The notes beneath the pieces were generated by a model. The model ran no database searches and was not told where the DNA came from. It worked only from the letters and a program-made list of their open reading frames with translations. Below, one piece after another: positions 28,127-36,512 of a stretch of DNA of 64,000 nt (position 1 is the stretch's first letter; every line of letters begins with the position of its first letter). The translations under genes were made by a program, and so were the position numbers. The stretch is from positions 161,082 through 225,081 of the forward strand of contig CAWJBI010000047.1 in assembly GCA_963841065.1 (NCBI GenBank). Reading direction: 5' to 3'. Source of the stretch: M0108 sp963841065. GTDB taxonomy: Bacteria; Pseudomonadota; Gammaproteobacteria; Chromatiales; Chromatiaceae.

Positions 28127-30415
28127 ATGGCAGTAGATAAGAAATTCGCCGGCTACTTGTGCACCGGCTGCGGCATCGGCGAGCGCCTCGACGCCAAGCA
28201 ACTGACCATGGTGGCCACGCGCGAAGGCAAGATGGCCTCCTGCAAGTCGCATCCCATGCTCTGCTCCGCCGAGGGCGTCCAGCTCATCCGTGACGATGTC
28301 GCCGCCGGTAACGCGACCCACGTCATGATCGCCGCCTGCTCGCGCCGCGCCAAGATGGAGGCCTTCAACTTCACCGACATCGCCATGTCCCGCGCCAATC
28401 TGCGCGAGGGCGTCATCTGGTTGCGCCCGGAGGGCGACGAGCACCAGGAGACCACCCAGGAGATGGCGGATGACTATGTGCGCATGGCCTGCGCCGAGGT
28501 CCGCTTCATGACCGTCCCCAGCGGCTCCGGCGAGCAAAGCCTGAACCGCAACCTGCTGGTGGTGGGCAATGGCGTCACCGCCATGGCCTCCGCCCTGGAG
28601 GCCGCCAAGGCCGGCTATGGCGTTCACCTGGTGTGCGACGAGGGTGTGCTGGGGGGCGTCTACAAGGACCTTTACAAGCGTGTGCCCTTCCGCGCCGCCC
28701 CCCAGGGTGTCTCCAACGCCCGCACCGCCCCGCTGCCCCAGCCGGAGGAGCCCGGGATCGCGGAGATGATCGCCGAGGTCCAGGCTAACCCGCGTATCAG
28801 CGTCCATCTCAATGCCAAGGTGACCAAGACCTCCGGCGCGCCCGGTCGCTTCTCCGCCGATATCAGCACCGAGTCCGGTGGCACCGTCACCGAGAACATC
28901 GGTGCCATCGTCCAGGCCTCGGACTACAAGCCTTACGATGCCAAGCGGTTGCCGGAGTTCGCCTACGGCAAGAGCCCGGACGTGGTCACCAACTTCGAGA
29001 TGGAGAAGCTGGCCAAGGCCGCCAATGGCGGGCCGCTGAAGCGCCCCTCCGATGGCCAGGAAGTCAAGGCCGTGGCCTTCATCCAGTGCGCCGGCCAGCG
29101 TTCCGAGCAGGAAGGGCATCTCCCCTACTGCTCGGGCTTCTGCTGCACCGAGTCCATCAAGCAGGCCATGTACTTCAAGGCCCAGAACCCGGACTGCGAC
29201 GCCACTGTCCTCTTCGACGACCTGCGCACCCCGGGCGCCGCCGGCGAGGACTTCTACCGCGCCGGCCAGCAGGCCCAGGTCACCTTCTCCAAGGGCAAGG
29301 CCAGCGAGGTGGTGGTCGAGGGTGGCAAGCTGACGGTCAAGTTCAAGGACCTGATCCTGAACGAGGATACGGCCATGGAGTGCGACCTGGTGGTGCTCGC
29401 CACCGGCCAGGTGCCCAACACGGGTCCGGACCCCTACGCCCAGTTGGCCGTGGACGAGGCCCCCACCGAGGAGGAAAAAGAGGCCGCCCGCCGGGCCCTG
29501 GCGGTCGCGCCGCCGTCCATCCTCAACCTCGACTATCGTCAGGGCACCGACCTGCCGCAGCTCAAGCACGGCTTCGTCGATTCCCACTTCATCTGCTTCC
29601 CCTACGAGACCCGTCGCACCGGCATCTACGCCGCCGGTCCCGTCCGCCGGCCCATGGACATGAAGCAGGCCATCGATGACGCCGCTGGCGCTACCCTCAA
29701 GGCCATTCAGGCCGCCGAGAATGCCGCCCGGGGCGCTGGCGCCCATCCGCGGGTCGGCGACCTCTCCTACCCGACCTTCCGCAAGGAAGGCTGCACCCAG
29801 TGCAAGCGCTGCACCGTGGAATGCCCCTTTGGCGCCATCAACGAGGACGAGCAGAAGTATCCGCAGTTCAACGAGGCCCGCTGTCGCCGTTGCGGCACCT
29901 GCATGGGTGCCTGCCCGGTACGCGTCATCTCCTTCGAGAACTATTCCATCGAGACCGTCGGCCAGCAGATCAAGGCCGTGGATGTGCCGGACGAATTCTC
30001 GGAGAAGCCGCGCCTCCTGGTCCTGGCCTGCGAGAATGACGCCTACCCGGCCCTGGACATGGCCGCCCAGGCCGGCGGGTCCACGATCAGCCCCTTCGCC
30101 CGCGTCATACCGGTGCGGTGCCTGGGTTCGGTGAACCTGAACTGGATCACGGACGCCCTCAACTCCGGCTATGACGGCATCGTCCTCATGGGCTGCCGTC
30201 GCGATGACGACTACCAGTGTCACTTCGTGCGCGGTTCCAAGATGGCCGCCGAGCGTCTGAGCAAGGTCGGCGATACCCTCCAGCAGCTCAGGCTGGAGAC
30301 CGAGCGCGTCGTGGTTTACGAGGTCGCCATCACCGACGTCCAGCGCGTGCCGCTGTTGATCAACGACATGGCCGCGACGGTCGAAAAGATCGGCATGAGC
30401 CCCTTCAAGTTCTGA
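28127..30415 (+). CDS. qmoB: QmoB, HdrA/MvhD-like iron-sulfur flavoprotein
   Basis: The 762-residue protein has an N-terminal YLCTGCGIGERLD segment, an HdrA-like FAD domain (LLVVGNGVTAMASALEAAK, about 143-161), a CAGQRSEQEGHLPYCSGFCC cysteine patch, two [4Fe-4S] ferredoxin motifs (CTQCKRCTVECPFGAI and CRRCGTCMGACP, about 555-600), and a C-terminal MvhD-like domain with VRCLGSVNLNW and GIVLMGCRRDDDYQCHF. This is the domain order of QmoB. The MvhD-like part suggests a site for a further electron carrier. A hairpin follows in the intercistronic gap. Confidence 0.92.
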   Translation: MAVDKKFAGYLCTGCGIGERLDAKQLTMVATREGKMASCKSHPMLCSAEGVQLIRDDVAAGNATHVMIAACSRRAKMEAFNFTDIAMSRANLREGVIWLRPEGDEHQETTQEMADDYVRMACAEVRFMTVPSGSGEQSLNRNLLVVGNGVTAMASALEAAKAGYGVHLVCDEGVLGGVYKDLYKRVPFRAAPQGVSNARTAPLPQPEEPGIAEMIAEVQANPRISVHLNAKVTKTSGAPGRFSADISTESGGTVTENIGAIVQASDYKPYDAKRLPEFAYGKSPDVVTNFEMEKLAKAANGGPLKRPSDGQEVKAVAFIQCAGQRSEQEGHLPYCSGFCCTESIKQAMYFKAQNPDCDATVLFDDLRTPGAAGEDFYRAGQQAQVTFSKGKASEVVVEGGKLTVKFKDLILNEDTAMECDLVVLATGQVPNTGPDPYAQLAVDEAPTEEEKEAARRALAVAPPSILNLDYRQGTDLPQLKHGFVDSHFICFPYETRRTGIYAAGPVRRPMDMKQAIDDAAGATLKAIQAAENAARGAGAHPRVGDLSYPTFRKEGCTQCKRCTVECPFGAINEDEQKYPQFNEARCRRCGTCMGACPVRVISFENYSIETVGQQIKAVDVPDEFSEKPRLLVLACENDAYPALDMAAQAGGSTISPFARVIPVRCLGSVNLNWITDALNSGYDGIVLMGCRRDDDYQCHFVRGSKMAAERLSKVGDTLQQLRLETERVVVYEVAITDVQRVPLLINDMAATVEKIGMSPFKF

Positions 30416-30422
30416 CGAGCCT

Positions 30423-30447
30423 GGGGCGCGCGGCGACCGCGCGCCCC
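30423..30447 (+). other. Intercistronic hairpin between qmoB and hdrC
   Basis: GGGGCGCGCGG (30423-30433) and CCGCGCGCCCC (30437-30447) are perfectly complementary with a CGA loop. There is no T tract, so this is more likely a processing or stability element that sets the ratio of QmoAB to HdrCB than a terminator. Confidence 0.75.
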
Positions 30448-30465
30448 ACGAGAGGAATACCGACA

Positions 30466-31092
30466 ATGAGCGATCTGAACACGGCGATGATCGAAAGGTA
30501 TCGCACCAACTTCCTCAAGGAGGTGGAGGCGAATGTCGAGGAGGGCGAGTGGGTCAAGATGTGCATGCAATGCGGCGTGTGCTCCGGCTCCTGCCCCCTG
30601 GGCAAGTTCTGGGCCCACCCGCCCCAGGAAATCTTCATGATGATCCGCGCCGGCAAGCGCGAGGAGGTCCTGTCCTCCGATTCCATGTGGATGTGCACCT
30701 CCTGCTACAACTGCATCGTGCGCTGCCCCCGGGAATTGCCCATCACCCACATCATGCATGGCCTGGCCAGCTACGCCAAGCGCCTCGGCCTGGTGGCGGC
30801 GAACCAGCCCACGGCCAAGTTTGCCCAACTCTTCTGGAATAACCTCATGAAGAAGGGTCGCGTCAACGAGCTCAAGCTCGGCCTGGCGCTCTACTTTATG
30901 AACGGCTATGGCGAGGGCATCAAGATCGCCCTCAAGAAGCAGAAGCTGGGCATGAACATGATGAAGACCGGCCGCATGAATCCCATGGAGATCCTCGGCG
31001 GTCATGCCGTCAAGGATCTGAGCGGCTTCCAAAAGGTCATCCAGAAGGCCCAGGAACTGGAAGACGCCCGTATTGCCAAGCACGGCGCTTGA
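30466..31092 (+). CDS. hdrC: HdrC-like iron-sulfur protein
   Basis: The 208-residue protein has two [4Fe-4S] motifs, CMQCGVCSGSCPLG (about 32-45) and CTSCYNCIVRCPRE (about 78-91), as in heterodisulfide reductase subunit C, followed by a helical C-terminal half with many Lys and Met. It lacks the cytochrome-b-like membrane domain found in QmoC, so the complex here is of the QmoAB-HdrCB type, known from Gram-positive sulfate reducers and some sulfur oxidisers. The ATG has AGAGGAA upstream. Confidence 0.9.
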   Translation: MSDLNTAMIERYRTNFLKEVEANVEEGEWVKMCMQCGVCSGSCPLGKFWAHPPQEIFMMIRAGKREEVLSSDSMWMCTSCYNCIVRCPRELPITHIMHGLASYAKRLGLVAANQPTAKFAQLFWNNLMKKGRVNELKLGLALYFMNGYGEGIKIALKKQKLGMNMMKTGRMNPMEILGGHAVKDLSGFQKVIQKAQELEDARIAKHGA

Positions 31093-31105
31093 GGAGAAGA
31101 CATCC

Positions 31106-32005
31106 ATGGCTAAGCGAGAATATTCCTTCTATCCCGGCTGCTCTTCCCAGAAGGGTGCCTCCTCCTCCAACTATCTGGTCTCGGTCCAGACCATGTGCCA
31201 GGAGCTCGAGATCCAGCTCAATGAGATCCCGGACTGGAACTGTTGCGCCGCCTCCATCGGCTATGGCGGTGGCGGCGAACTGCCCCGCCTGACCCTGTCG
31301 GCGCGTAATATCGCCCTCTCCGAGCAGCACAACGCCGGTCAGGACATCGTCGCCACCTGCGCCGCCTGCTGGCTCTCCACCCGCGAGGCCGCCGAGCGCC
31401 TGCACGAGGACCAGTCCCTGCTGGCCGAGTGCAACACCGCCCTGGCGGAGGCCGGCCTCAAGCTCAGGAACCAGACCCCCATCAAGCATATGGCGGAGGT
31501 CCTCATCGAGGATATCGGTCTCGAGGCTATCGCCGCCAAGGTCAAGAAGCCCCTGGAGGGCATCAAGATCGCGGGCTATGTGGGCTGCCAGACCAACCGG
31601 CCCTTCGGCATCGCCGGTGAGTCCTTCGAGAATCCCCAGTATCTCGACAAGCTGGTCGAGGCCCTGGGCGGCGACTCCCTCCCCGGCTACGAAAAGAAGG
31701 TGCAATGCTGCGGTGGTGCCCTGGCCTTCTCCGAACCGGCTAAGTCCCAGGAGATGGTCAAGGGTATCATCGAGTCCGCCTATGACCATGGCGCCGACCT
31801 CATCGTCACCCCCTGCCCCGTGTGTCAGATGAACGTCGAGGTCTATCAGGACGAGATCAACGCCACCTACGGCACCCAGTTCAAGATGCCCGTGGTCTAT
31901 TACTCGAACCTCATGGCCGTCGCCTTTGGCCGCAGCGCCAAGGACGCCGCCCTCAACGCCCAGATCATCCCCGCCAAGGCCCTGGATGAACTGGCGGCCA
32001 AATAA
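31106..32005 (+). CDS. hdrB: HdrB-like CCG-domain protein
   Basis: This 299-residue protein begins REYSFYPGCSSQKGASSSNY. It shows two cysteine-rich (CCG) domains: WNCCAAS... with TCAACW in the first half and CQTNRPFG... CCGGALAF... TPCPVCQMN in the second. In HdrB these hold noncubane iron-sulfur clusters for disulfide chemistry. Here it would be the terminal subunit of the Qmo-type complex, reacting with a disulfide or passing electrons to a quinone-linked partner. It starts 13 bp after hdrC with GAGGAGA as Shine-Dalgarno. Confidence 0.9.
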   Translation: MAKREYSFYPGCSSQKGASSSNYLVSVQTMCQELEIQLNEIPDWNCCAASIGYGGGGELPRLTLSARNIALSEQHNAGQDIVATCAACWLSTREAAERLHEDQSLLAECNTALAEAGLKLRNQTPIKHMAEVLIEDIGLEAIAAKVKKPLEGIKIAGYVGCQTNRPFGIAGESFENPQYLDKLVEALGGDSLPGYEKKVQCCGGALAFSEPAKSQEMVKGIIESAYDHGADLIVTPCPVCQMNVEVYQDEINATYGTQFKMPVVYYSNLMAVAFGRSAKDAALNAQIIPAKALDELAAK

Positions 32006-32053
32006 CTTCTGGCTCTAAGCCCGCCCTGATCGGGCTGGCCTTCGTCCGTCCCT

Positions 32054-32097
32054 AGCCGCCCTACCCAGGTCTTGCACCTGAGTCGGGCGGCTTCTTG
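32054..32097 (+). terminator. Terminator of the qmoAB-hdrCB operon
   Basis: AGCCGCCC (32054-32061) pairs with GGGCGGCT (32085-32092), with an inner CAGGT/ACCTG stem (32066-32070, 32076-32080), followed by TCTTG. It is 48 bp after the hdrB stop. The short T-rich tail is weak but the structure and position suit a terminator. Confidence 0.7.
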
Positions 32098-32176
32098 ATG
32101 AATGGAGCTTCATCAAGGTGCTCCTGCCGCCAGTTCGCATAGTGGCTGGCGGATGGGAGTTTGTCTTGGCCGGTCC

Positions 32177-32677
32177 CTATGGCGCTGGCGTGAGCTGGTG
32201 GCGTGAAATCACGACCTTATTGGCGCGGCCGAGCAGCTCGAGCAGTAGCTCGACGCGCTCCTCGCCAGTCTCGGCCAGGATGCTGGCAGGTAGACCGGCG
32301 AAGGGCCCGGTGATGATTTCGACCTGGTCGCCGGGCTGGAAGAGATGTTCCTGGCGCACCACGCCGTCTTCGCTCGCCGTGGCGGCCATGAGCTGCTCCA
32401 TCAGCCCGGGCGGGACGGGCGCCGGGTTCCCCCCAAAGCGCACCAGGCCCAATACGCCCCGGGTGGAGCGGATGGGTGAGGTGTCCTGAATCAGCAGATC
32501 CAGCCGCGCGAAGAGGTAGCCCGGAAAGAGGGGCTCGATGACTTCCAGCCAACGCCCGCGCCGGCGTTTCGAACCCTTGATCCGAGGCAAAAAGGTCGCG
32601 AACCCCTGTCGCTGGAGATTTTCCTCCGCCAGCTTTTCGTCACGGGCCTTGGTGTGGACGGCGTACCAGTGTTCCAT
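32177..32677 (-). CDS. rfaH: RfaH-like transcription antiterminator
   Basis: This 166-residue NusG paralogue starts MEHWYAVHTKARDEKLAEEN, typical of RfaH. It has the NGN domain (to about 100; FLPRIKGSKRRRGR, LFPGYLFARLD) and a C-terminal KOW domain (FQPGDQVEIITGPFAGL). RfaH loads on RNA polymerase at ops elements and helps transcription of long surface-polysaccharide operons. The polysaccharide locus at 46-64 kb is a plausible target, but I found no convincing ops element upstream of it. Confidence 0.88.
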   Translation of the reverse strand: MEHWYAVHTKARDEKLAEENLQRQGFATFLPRIKGSKRRRGRWLEVIEPLFPGYLFARLDLLIQDTSPIRSTRGVLGLVRFGGNPAPVPPGLMEQLMAATASEDGVVRQEHLFQPGDQVEIITGPFAGLPASILAETGEERVELLLELLGRANKVVISRHQLTPAP

Positions 32678-32701
32678 GGGGGTCTCGATGCTTGTCGCGG
32701 G

Positions 32702-33592
32702 CTAGAGGGTCAGGGCGCCCGCCAGCAAGGGGGCCAGTTCCAGGCGGTTGGTCGGGTGGGGAATGCTATCGGTGCTCCAGATATGGGTCACCCCGGCCTG
32801 GCGCAGACGCTCCAGGGTGCCTTCCAGAAAGAGGGCGTGGGTGACGAGGACGGAGAAGGAGGCGGGCCGGGTGGATGCCAAGGCGGCGACGGCATTCTCC
32901 AGGGTGTGGCCGGTGCTGGCGACATCGTCCACCAGCACCAGATGACGTCCGGGGGGCGGTGGGTCTGGGAAGTGGACCTCGACCTCCCGGTCACCGTGCC
33001 GCTCTTTGGCGCCGACCCGGTAGTCGAGACCGGTGTGGGCGGCGATGGCGGATACCCACTGGTGAGCCTCTTCGTCCGGGCCGACGAGCAGAGGGTTTTC
33101 CAGCTCGCGGGCGAGGAAGTCGGCCATCAGGGGCGCCGCCGTGAGGCAGTGGGCGCGCGTGACCGGGATGGCATCCTCCAGGCGGGGAACCCGGTGAAGG
33201 TGGGGATCGACGGTGATCAGTTCCTCTACCCAGTCCGCCAGGAGCTGGCCGATGATGGGCTGGCTGATGGCCTCCCCGGGGCGGAAGGCCTTGTCCTGGC
33301 GCATGTAACAGAGGTAGGGGGCGACCAGGGTCAAGTGGCGTACCCCCAACTCGCGGGCGGCGGCGGCGGTCAGGGCAAGTTCGATGAGCTTGTCGTTGGG
33401 GTGATCCAGACTCCGGCACAGGATCACCCGCTCGCCCAGGCCAGCGGGGAGCCGCACCCGGCTCTCACCGTCGGGAAAGTGGTGAATCTCGACCTCGGCA
33501 TAGTCGAGACCGGCTACGCTGGCCAGGTGCTGGGCTTGTTCCCGGTAGTCGGGAAAACCCAGGATGAGGGTGCGATGGGAGGTGGCTGTCAC
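32702..33592 (-). CDS. Ribose-phosphate pyrophosphokinase-like protein
   Basis: The 296-residue protein is related to PRPP synthetase: an N-terminal FPDGES motif, PYLCYMRQDKAF, SQPIIGQLLADWV, the divalent-ion site DPHLHR, a KxR-type catalytic loop (GAKERHGD) and the PRPP loop LVDDVASTGHT. It differs from housekeeping Prs (DLHADQIQGFF; DDMIDTGGT) at several sites. It lies 69 bp downstream of an AMP phosphorylase-like gene on the same strand, so the pair probably works in nucleotide-ribose salvage rather than bulk PRPP supply. Confidence 0.85.
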   Translation of the reverse strand: MTATSHRTLILGFPDYREQAQHLASVAGLDYAEVEIHHFPDGESRVRLPAGLGERVILCRSLDHPNDKLIELALTAAAARELGVRHLTLVAPYLCYMRQDKAFRPGEAISQPIIGQLLADWVEELITVDPHLHRVPRLEDAIPVTRAHCLTAAPLMADFLARELENPLLVGPDEEAHQWVSAIAAHTGLDYRVGAKERHGDREVEVHFPDPPPPGRHLVLVDDVASTGHTLENAVAALASTRPASFSVLVTHALFLEGTLERLRQAGVTHIWSTDSIPHPTNRLELAPLLAGALTL

Positions 33593-33661
33593 GTGGATTC
33601 TTGATCGTTACACGAATGGGCAATCAGGGGTTATGGGCTTGCCTACCGGCAAGTCCGGGCA

Positions 33662-35230
33662 TTAGTTATTCATGCCGAGACCCCGCACGGGGATGCGCCA
33701 GTCGCCGCCATGGCCTTGGCTGTTCAGGGGCGCGGCGATAGCATACCCCGTATCCTGGCCGGCCAGGGCGCGAGCGAAGCGATAGTCGGCGGGGAAGCGG
33801 GCGTAAATGGCGTAGAGGGTCTCGCCCTGACGCACCGGGTCGCCGAGCTTGCGGTGCAACTCGACGCCGGCGCCCTGGTCCATGGGGGCCCCCGCCAGGC
33901 GGGCGATGCGGGCGATCTGAAAATTGTCGATGGCGGTGACGATACCGTCCACCGGGGCGGGCACCTCGTGGCGCAGGCTGCCCAGGGGCGGCGGGTCCGG
34001 GTTGGCGCCCTGGGCGGCGATGATGGCCCGGAACTTGGCGGCGGCGCGGCCGGATTCCAGGATGTCGCGGGCCAGGGCGCAGCCGGCCCCGCCCCGTACC
34101 TCCGGGTCGAACTCCAGGATCTGGCCGGCGAGCAGCAGCGACTTGTCGCGCAGGTCCGCCGGGGCCTGGGGGTCGTTATCCAGCACCGCCAGGACGTCCC
34201 GGGCCTCCAGCACCGGCCCTATGCCCCGGCCGATGGGCTGACTGCCGTTGGTCAGCACCACCTCCAGATGCAGCCCCAGGCTGTCGCCGACGAATTCGAA
34301 GAGCTTGCGCAGCCGCAGGGCATCCTGGTGATGCCGGACCTTGGCGGTCGGGCCGACGGGGATATCGATCAGCAGGTGAGTCGAGCCGGCGGCGACCTTC
34401 TTGGCCAGGATGGAGGCCACCATCTGGCCGGGTGAGTCCAGGGACAGGGGTCGCTCGACGGCGATGAGGACATCGTCCGCGGGGGCCAGGCGGGCGGTGC
34501 CGCCCCAGGCCAGGCAGCCGCGTTCCCGGTGGACGATCTCGTGCAACTGGTCCGGGGACAGATCGACCCGCGCCAGGACCTCCATGGTGTCGGCGGTGCC
34601 GGCGGGGGAGGTGATGGCCCGGCTGGAGGTCTTGGGGATGAGGAGGCCATGAGCGGCGACGATGGGCATGACGATCAGGGTGGTGCGGTTGCCGGGCACC
34701 CCGCCGATGCAATGCTTGTCCGCCACCAGATCGGCGCCCCAGTCCAGCCGCTCGCCGCTGTCGACCATGGCCCGGGTCAGGTACAAGACCTCTTCCCGCT
34801 CCAGCCCCACCTGGGCGCAGGCGACGATGAAGGCGGACATCTCGATCTTGGAGTAGCGGTTGTTGACGATGTCGCGGGCGATGGCGACGTATTCCGCTTC
34901 CTCCAGGCGCTCCCCCCGGATCTTACGATGGACGGAGCTCAGGGAGGCCGGTGGCTGGGCCTGGCAGACGGTAACGGGGGTACCCTCGGGCAGGCGGATC
35001 TGGGCGAAGGCCTGCTCCGACAGCCCCAGTTCGTCGGGGCCGACGATGGCGCCGTCGTCCACCACATTGAGGACCGCCAGCACCGGCATGGCGTTCTGGC
35101 CGGAGAGGATTTCCACCTTGTTCAGGGCCTGAAAGCCTTCGCTGCGGTAATGCGGGCAATCCCGGTGGAGGAAGGCTACGTTCTCGCGGTAGGTATCGAT
35201 GGCGATCCGCCGCAGTTTCAGGGTATCCAT
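33662..35230 (-). CDS. AMP phosphorylase / thymidine phosphorylase family protein (archaeal type)
   Basis: The 522-residue protein has the extra N-terminal domain of archaeal AMP phosphorylases (about 1-90). The core nucleoside phosphorylase II motifs follow: VADKHCIGGVPGNRTTLIVM (phosphate binding), IPKTSSRAITSPAGTADTME (family signature) and GRGIGPVLEARDVL. The C-terminal alpha/beta domain is complete. Archaeal members convert NMPs and phosphate to ribose-1,5-bisphosphate and free base. Bacterial members paired with a PRPP-synthetase-like gene are known but little studied. Confidence 0.85.
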   Translation of the reverse strand: MDTLKLRRIAIDTYRENVAFLHRDCPHYRSEGFQALNKVEILSGQNAMPVLAVLNVVDDGAIVGPDELGLSEQAFAQIRLPEGTPVTVCQAQPPASLSSVHRKIRGERLEEAEYVAIARDIVNNRYSKIEMSAFIVACAQVGLEREEVLYLTRAMVDSGERLDWGADLVADKHCIGGVPGNRTTLIVMPIVAAHGLLIPKTSSRAITSPAGTADTMEVLARVDLSPDQLHEIVHRERGCLAWGGTARLAPADDVLIAVERPLSLDSPGQMVASILAKKVAAGSTHLLIDIPVGPTAKVRHHQDALRLRKLFEFVGDSLGLHLEVVLTNGSQPIGRGIGPVLEARDVLAVLDNDPQAPADLRDKSLLLAGQILEFDPEVRGGAGCALARDILESGRAAAKFRAIIAAQGANPDPPPLGSLRHEVPAPVDGIVTAIDNFQIARIARLAGAPMDQGAGVELHRKLGDPVRQGETLYAIYARFPADYRFARALAGQDTGYAIAAPLNSQGHGGDWRIPVRGLGMNN

Positions 35231-35429
35231 CGGGTGTCTGGGTCAGCTCCGGCTGTTCTGGGCCGCGGGGGTCTCGGGCAGGCCAGGGTCCTGGCTCCTG
35301 CCTGCCCATCTATTTTACCTTTAGCAGGTTGCGGGGTATTTGGTGGGATTTTTTCTCCTTCGGATGCTAACCTGATTTCCTCGAACCCCGCCCGGACGGG
35401 GCAGCTATTTCATCACGGGAGGCTATGTC

Positions 35430-35819
35430 ATGTATGTTTTTGGAGTCGTGCTCGAATCCCCCTTCGAGGAGGCGGTGGCACGGGTCAAGGAAGCCCTGGG
35501 TGCCGAAAAGCTGGGTCTGGTGAGCGAGGTAGACGTGGGCGGTATCGTGCGCACCAAGCTGGGCGAGGATATCGGCGGCTACCGCATCCTGGGCGCCTGT
35601 GCCCCAGGCCTGGCCAGGCGTGTGATCCAGGCTCAACCCGCCGCCGGTACCTTGCTGCCCTGCAACGTGGTGATCCGGGCCATAAATGCCGCCAGCACCG
35701 CCGTCGATTTCATGGACCCGGTGAGCGTGCTGGCCCTTGCCAGAACCCCGGAGATCGATGCCGTGGCCGCGGAGGCCAGGGCCATCCTGGAACGGGCGCG
35801 CGATCGGCTTTCGGCCTGA
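35430..35819 (+). CDS. DUF302 protein
   Basis: The 129-residue protein carries the DUF302 pattern: an N-terminal FEEAVARVKEALGAEKLGLVSEVD, then GGYRILGACAPGLARRVIQAQPAAGTLLPCNVVI. DUF302 proteins are small alpha/beta dimers of unknown role, common in sulfur oxidisers. An AGGAGGC-like tract (GGGAGGC) lies ahead of the ATG. No neighbour suggests a specific job. Confidence 0.88.
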   Translation: MYVFGVVLESPFEEAVARVKEALGAEKLGLVSEVDVGGIVRTKLGEDIGGYRILGACAPGLARRVIQAQPAAGTLLPCNVVIRAINAASTAVDFMDPVSVLALARTPEIDAVAAEARAILERARDRLSA

Positions 35820-36123
35820 TGCCGGGGGCGAGTCCTTGCATCGGGGGTGGCGTAGTACTCATGACCCGCGGCATCCATCCACTTAGGGATCCGGCGCGAT
35901 CATGGTCAGGGCCCGGCATAAAAAAGGGCCGCTAGAATGGGGTGTGTCCACCCTGGCGGCCCAACTGGCTTGCTGCCCAGAAACTATGGTGGACCCTCAG
36001 GCAATCCGGAGGGGTCCCTGCCCGTGGCATCCTGCTTCTAGCGGGTTCTGACTTCTCGTAAATCCAGAGGGCGACTTTCCCTGGCCATCCGGAAAATGCT
36101 CACTGAATAGACCCCTGGCTGGA
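35820..36123. other. Intergenic stretch, about 300 bp
   Basis: Apart from the - strand terminator at 35920-35962 I see no gene or RNA here. The part 35963-36123 is unstructured to the eye and is the 3' side of the small - strand gene that follows. Confidence 0.5.
35920..35962 (-). terminator. Rho-independent terminator for the small - strand gene
   Basis: Read on the - strand, GGGCCGC (35962-35956) pairs with GCGGCCC (35932-35926) with an inner GGGTG/CACCC stem, followed directly by six T (35925-35920). The gene it serves is probably the 45-residue frame ending at 36124, about 160 bp upstream. Confidence 0.75.
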
Positions 36124-36261
36124 TCAGCGCAAGGTCTCGGATTTCGCCAAGCGGCGACGCACCTCGGAGGCCTTGTCGTTCCCCCTCACGATGCCAATGA
36201 GTAGGCCAGCGGCCAGCAGAGCCAGCACAAAGCCCCCGATGGTCAAGGCGTCAAAGCTCAT
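36124..36261 (-). CDS. Small single-helix membrane protein (45 residues)
   Basis: The frame starts MSFDALTIGGFVLALLAAG with a GGAGA Shine-Dalgarno eight bases upstream. It has one hydrophobic helix (residues about 8-25) and a charged, Arg/Lys-rich C-terminal half (GNDKASEVRRRLAKSE). A good - strand terminator lies downstream. The pieces fit an independent small gene, divergent from the ompR-envZ pair. I do not recognise it; single-span proteins like this often adjust a larger membrane complex. Confidence 0.65.
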   Translation of the reverse strand: MSFDALTIGGFVLALLAAGLLIGIVRGNDKASEVRRRLAKSETLR

Positions 36262-36512
36262 GTTGGCTTCTCCGTTACACTAAAGGTTATTGAAAGCACT
36301 TTTAATCTGGATGCCCATAGTGGTACCCCATGAGTGTAAGGCCCAATGATTTCTTCAGTATTTCGGCATATAATTATTTTGTTACAAAGTGTAACTGCTG
36401 GACCCGGCCCTGGCAGCCCCGGTGACCTGGCAATATGCGCTCGGATAATGGTGCTGGGCTGGTGATCGGTGACCAGCCCAGGCGTCGGGAAAAAAGGAGG
36501 TAGCTTGCCCTG

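Noticed and set aside
28094..30466. 790-codon open frame on the - strand across qmoB
   Set aside because: It is the complement shadow of a GC-rich, well-matched qmoB gene; it has no recognisable motif and a repetitive Gly/Ala/Leu/His-rich composition.
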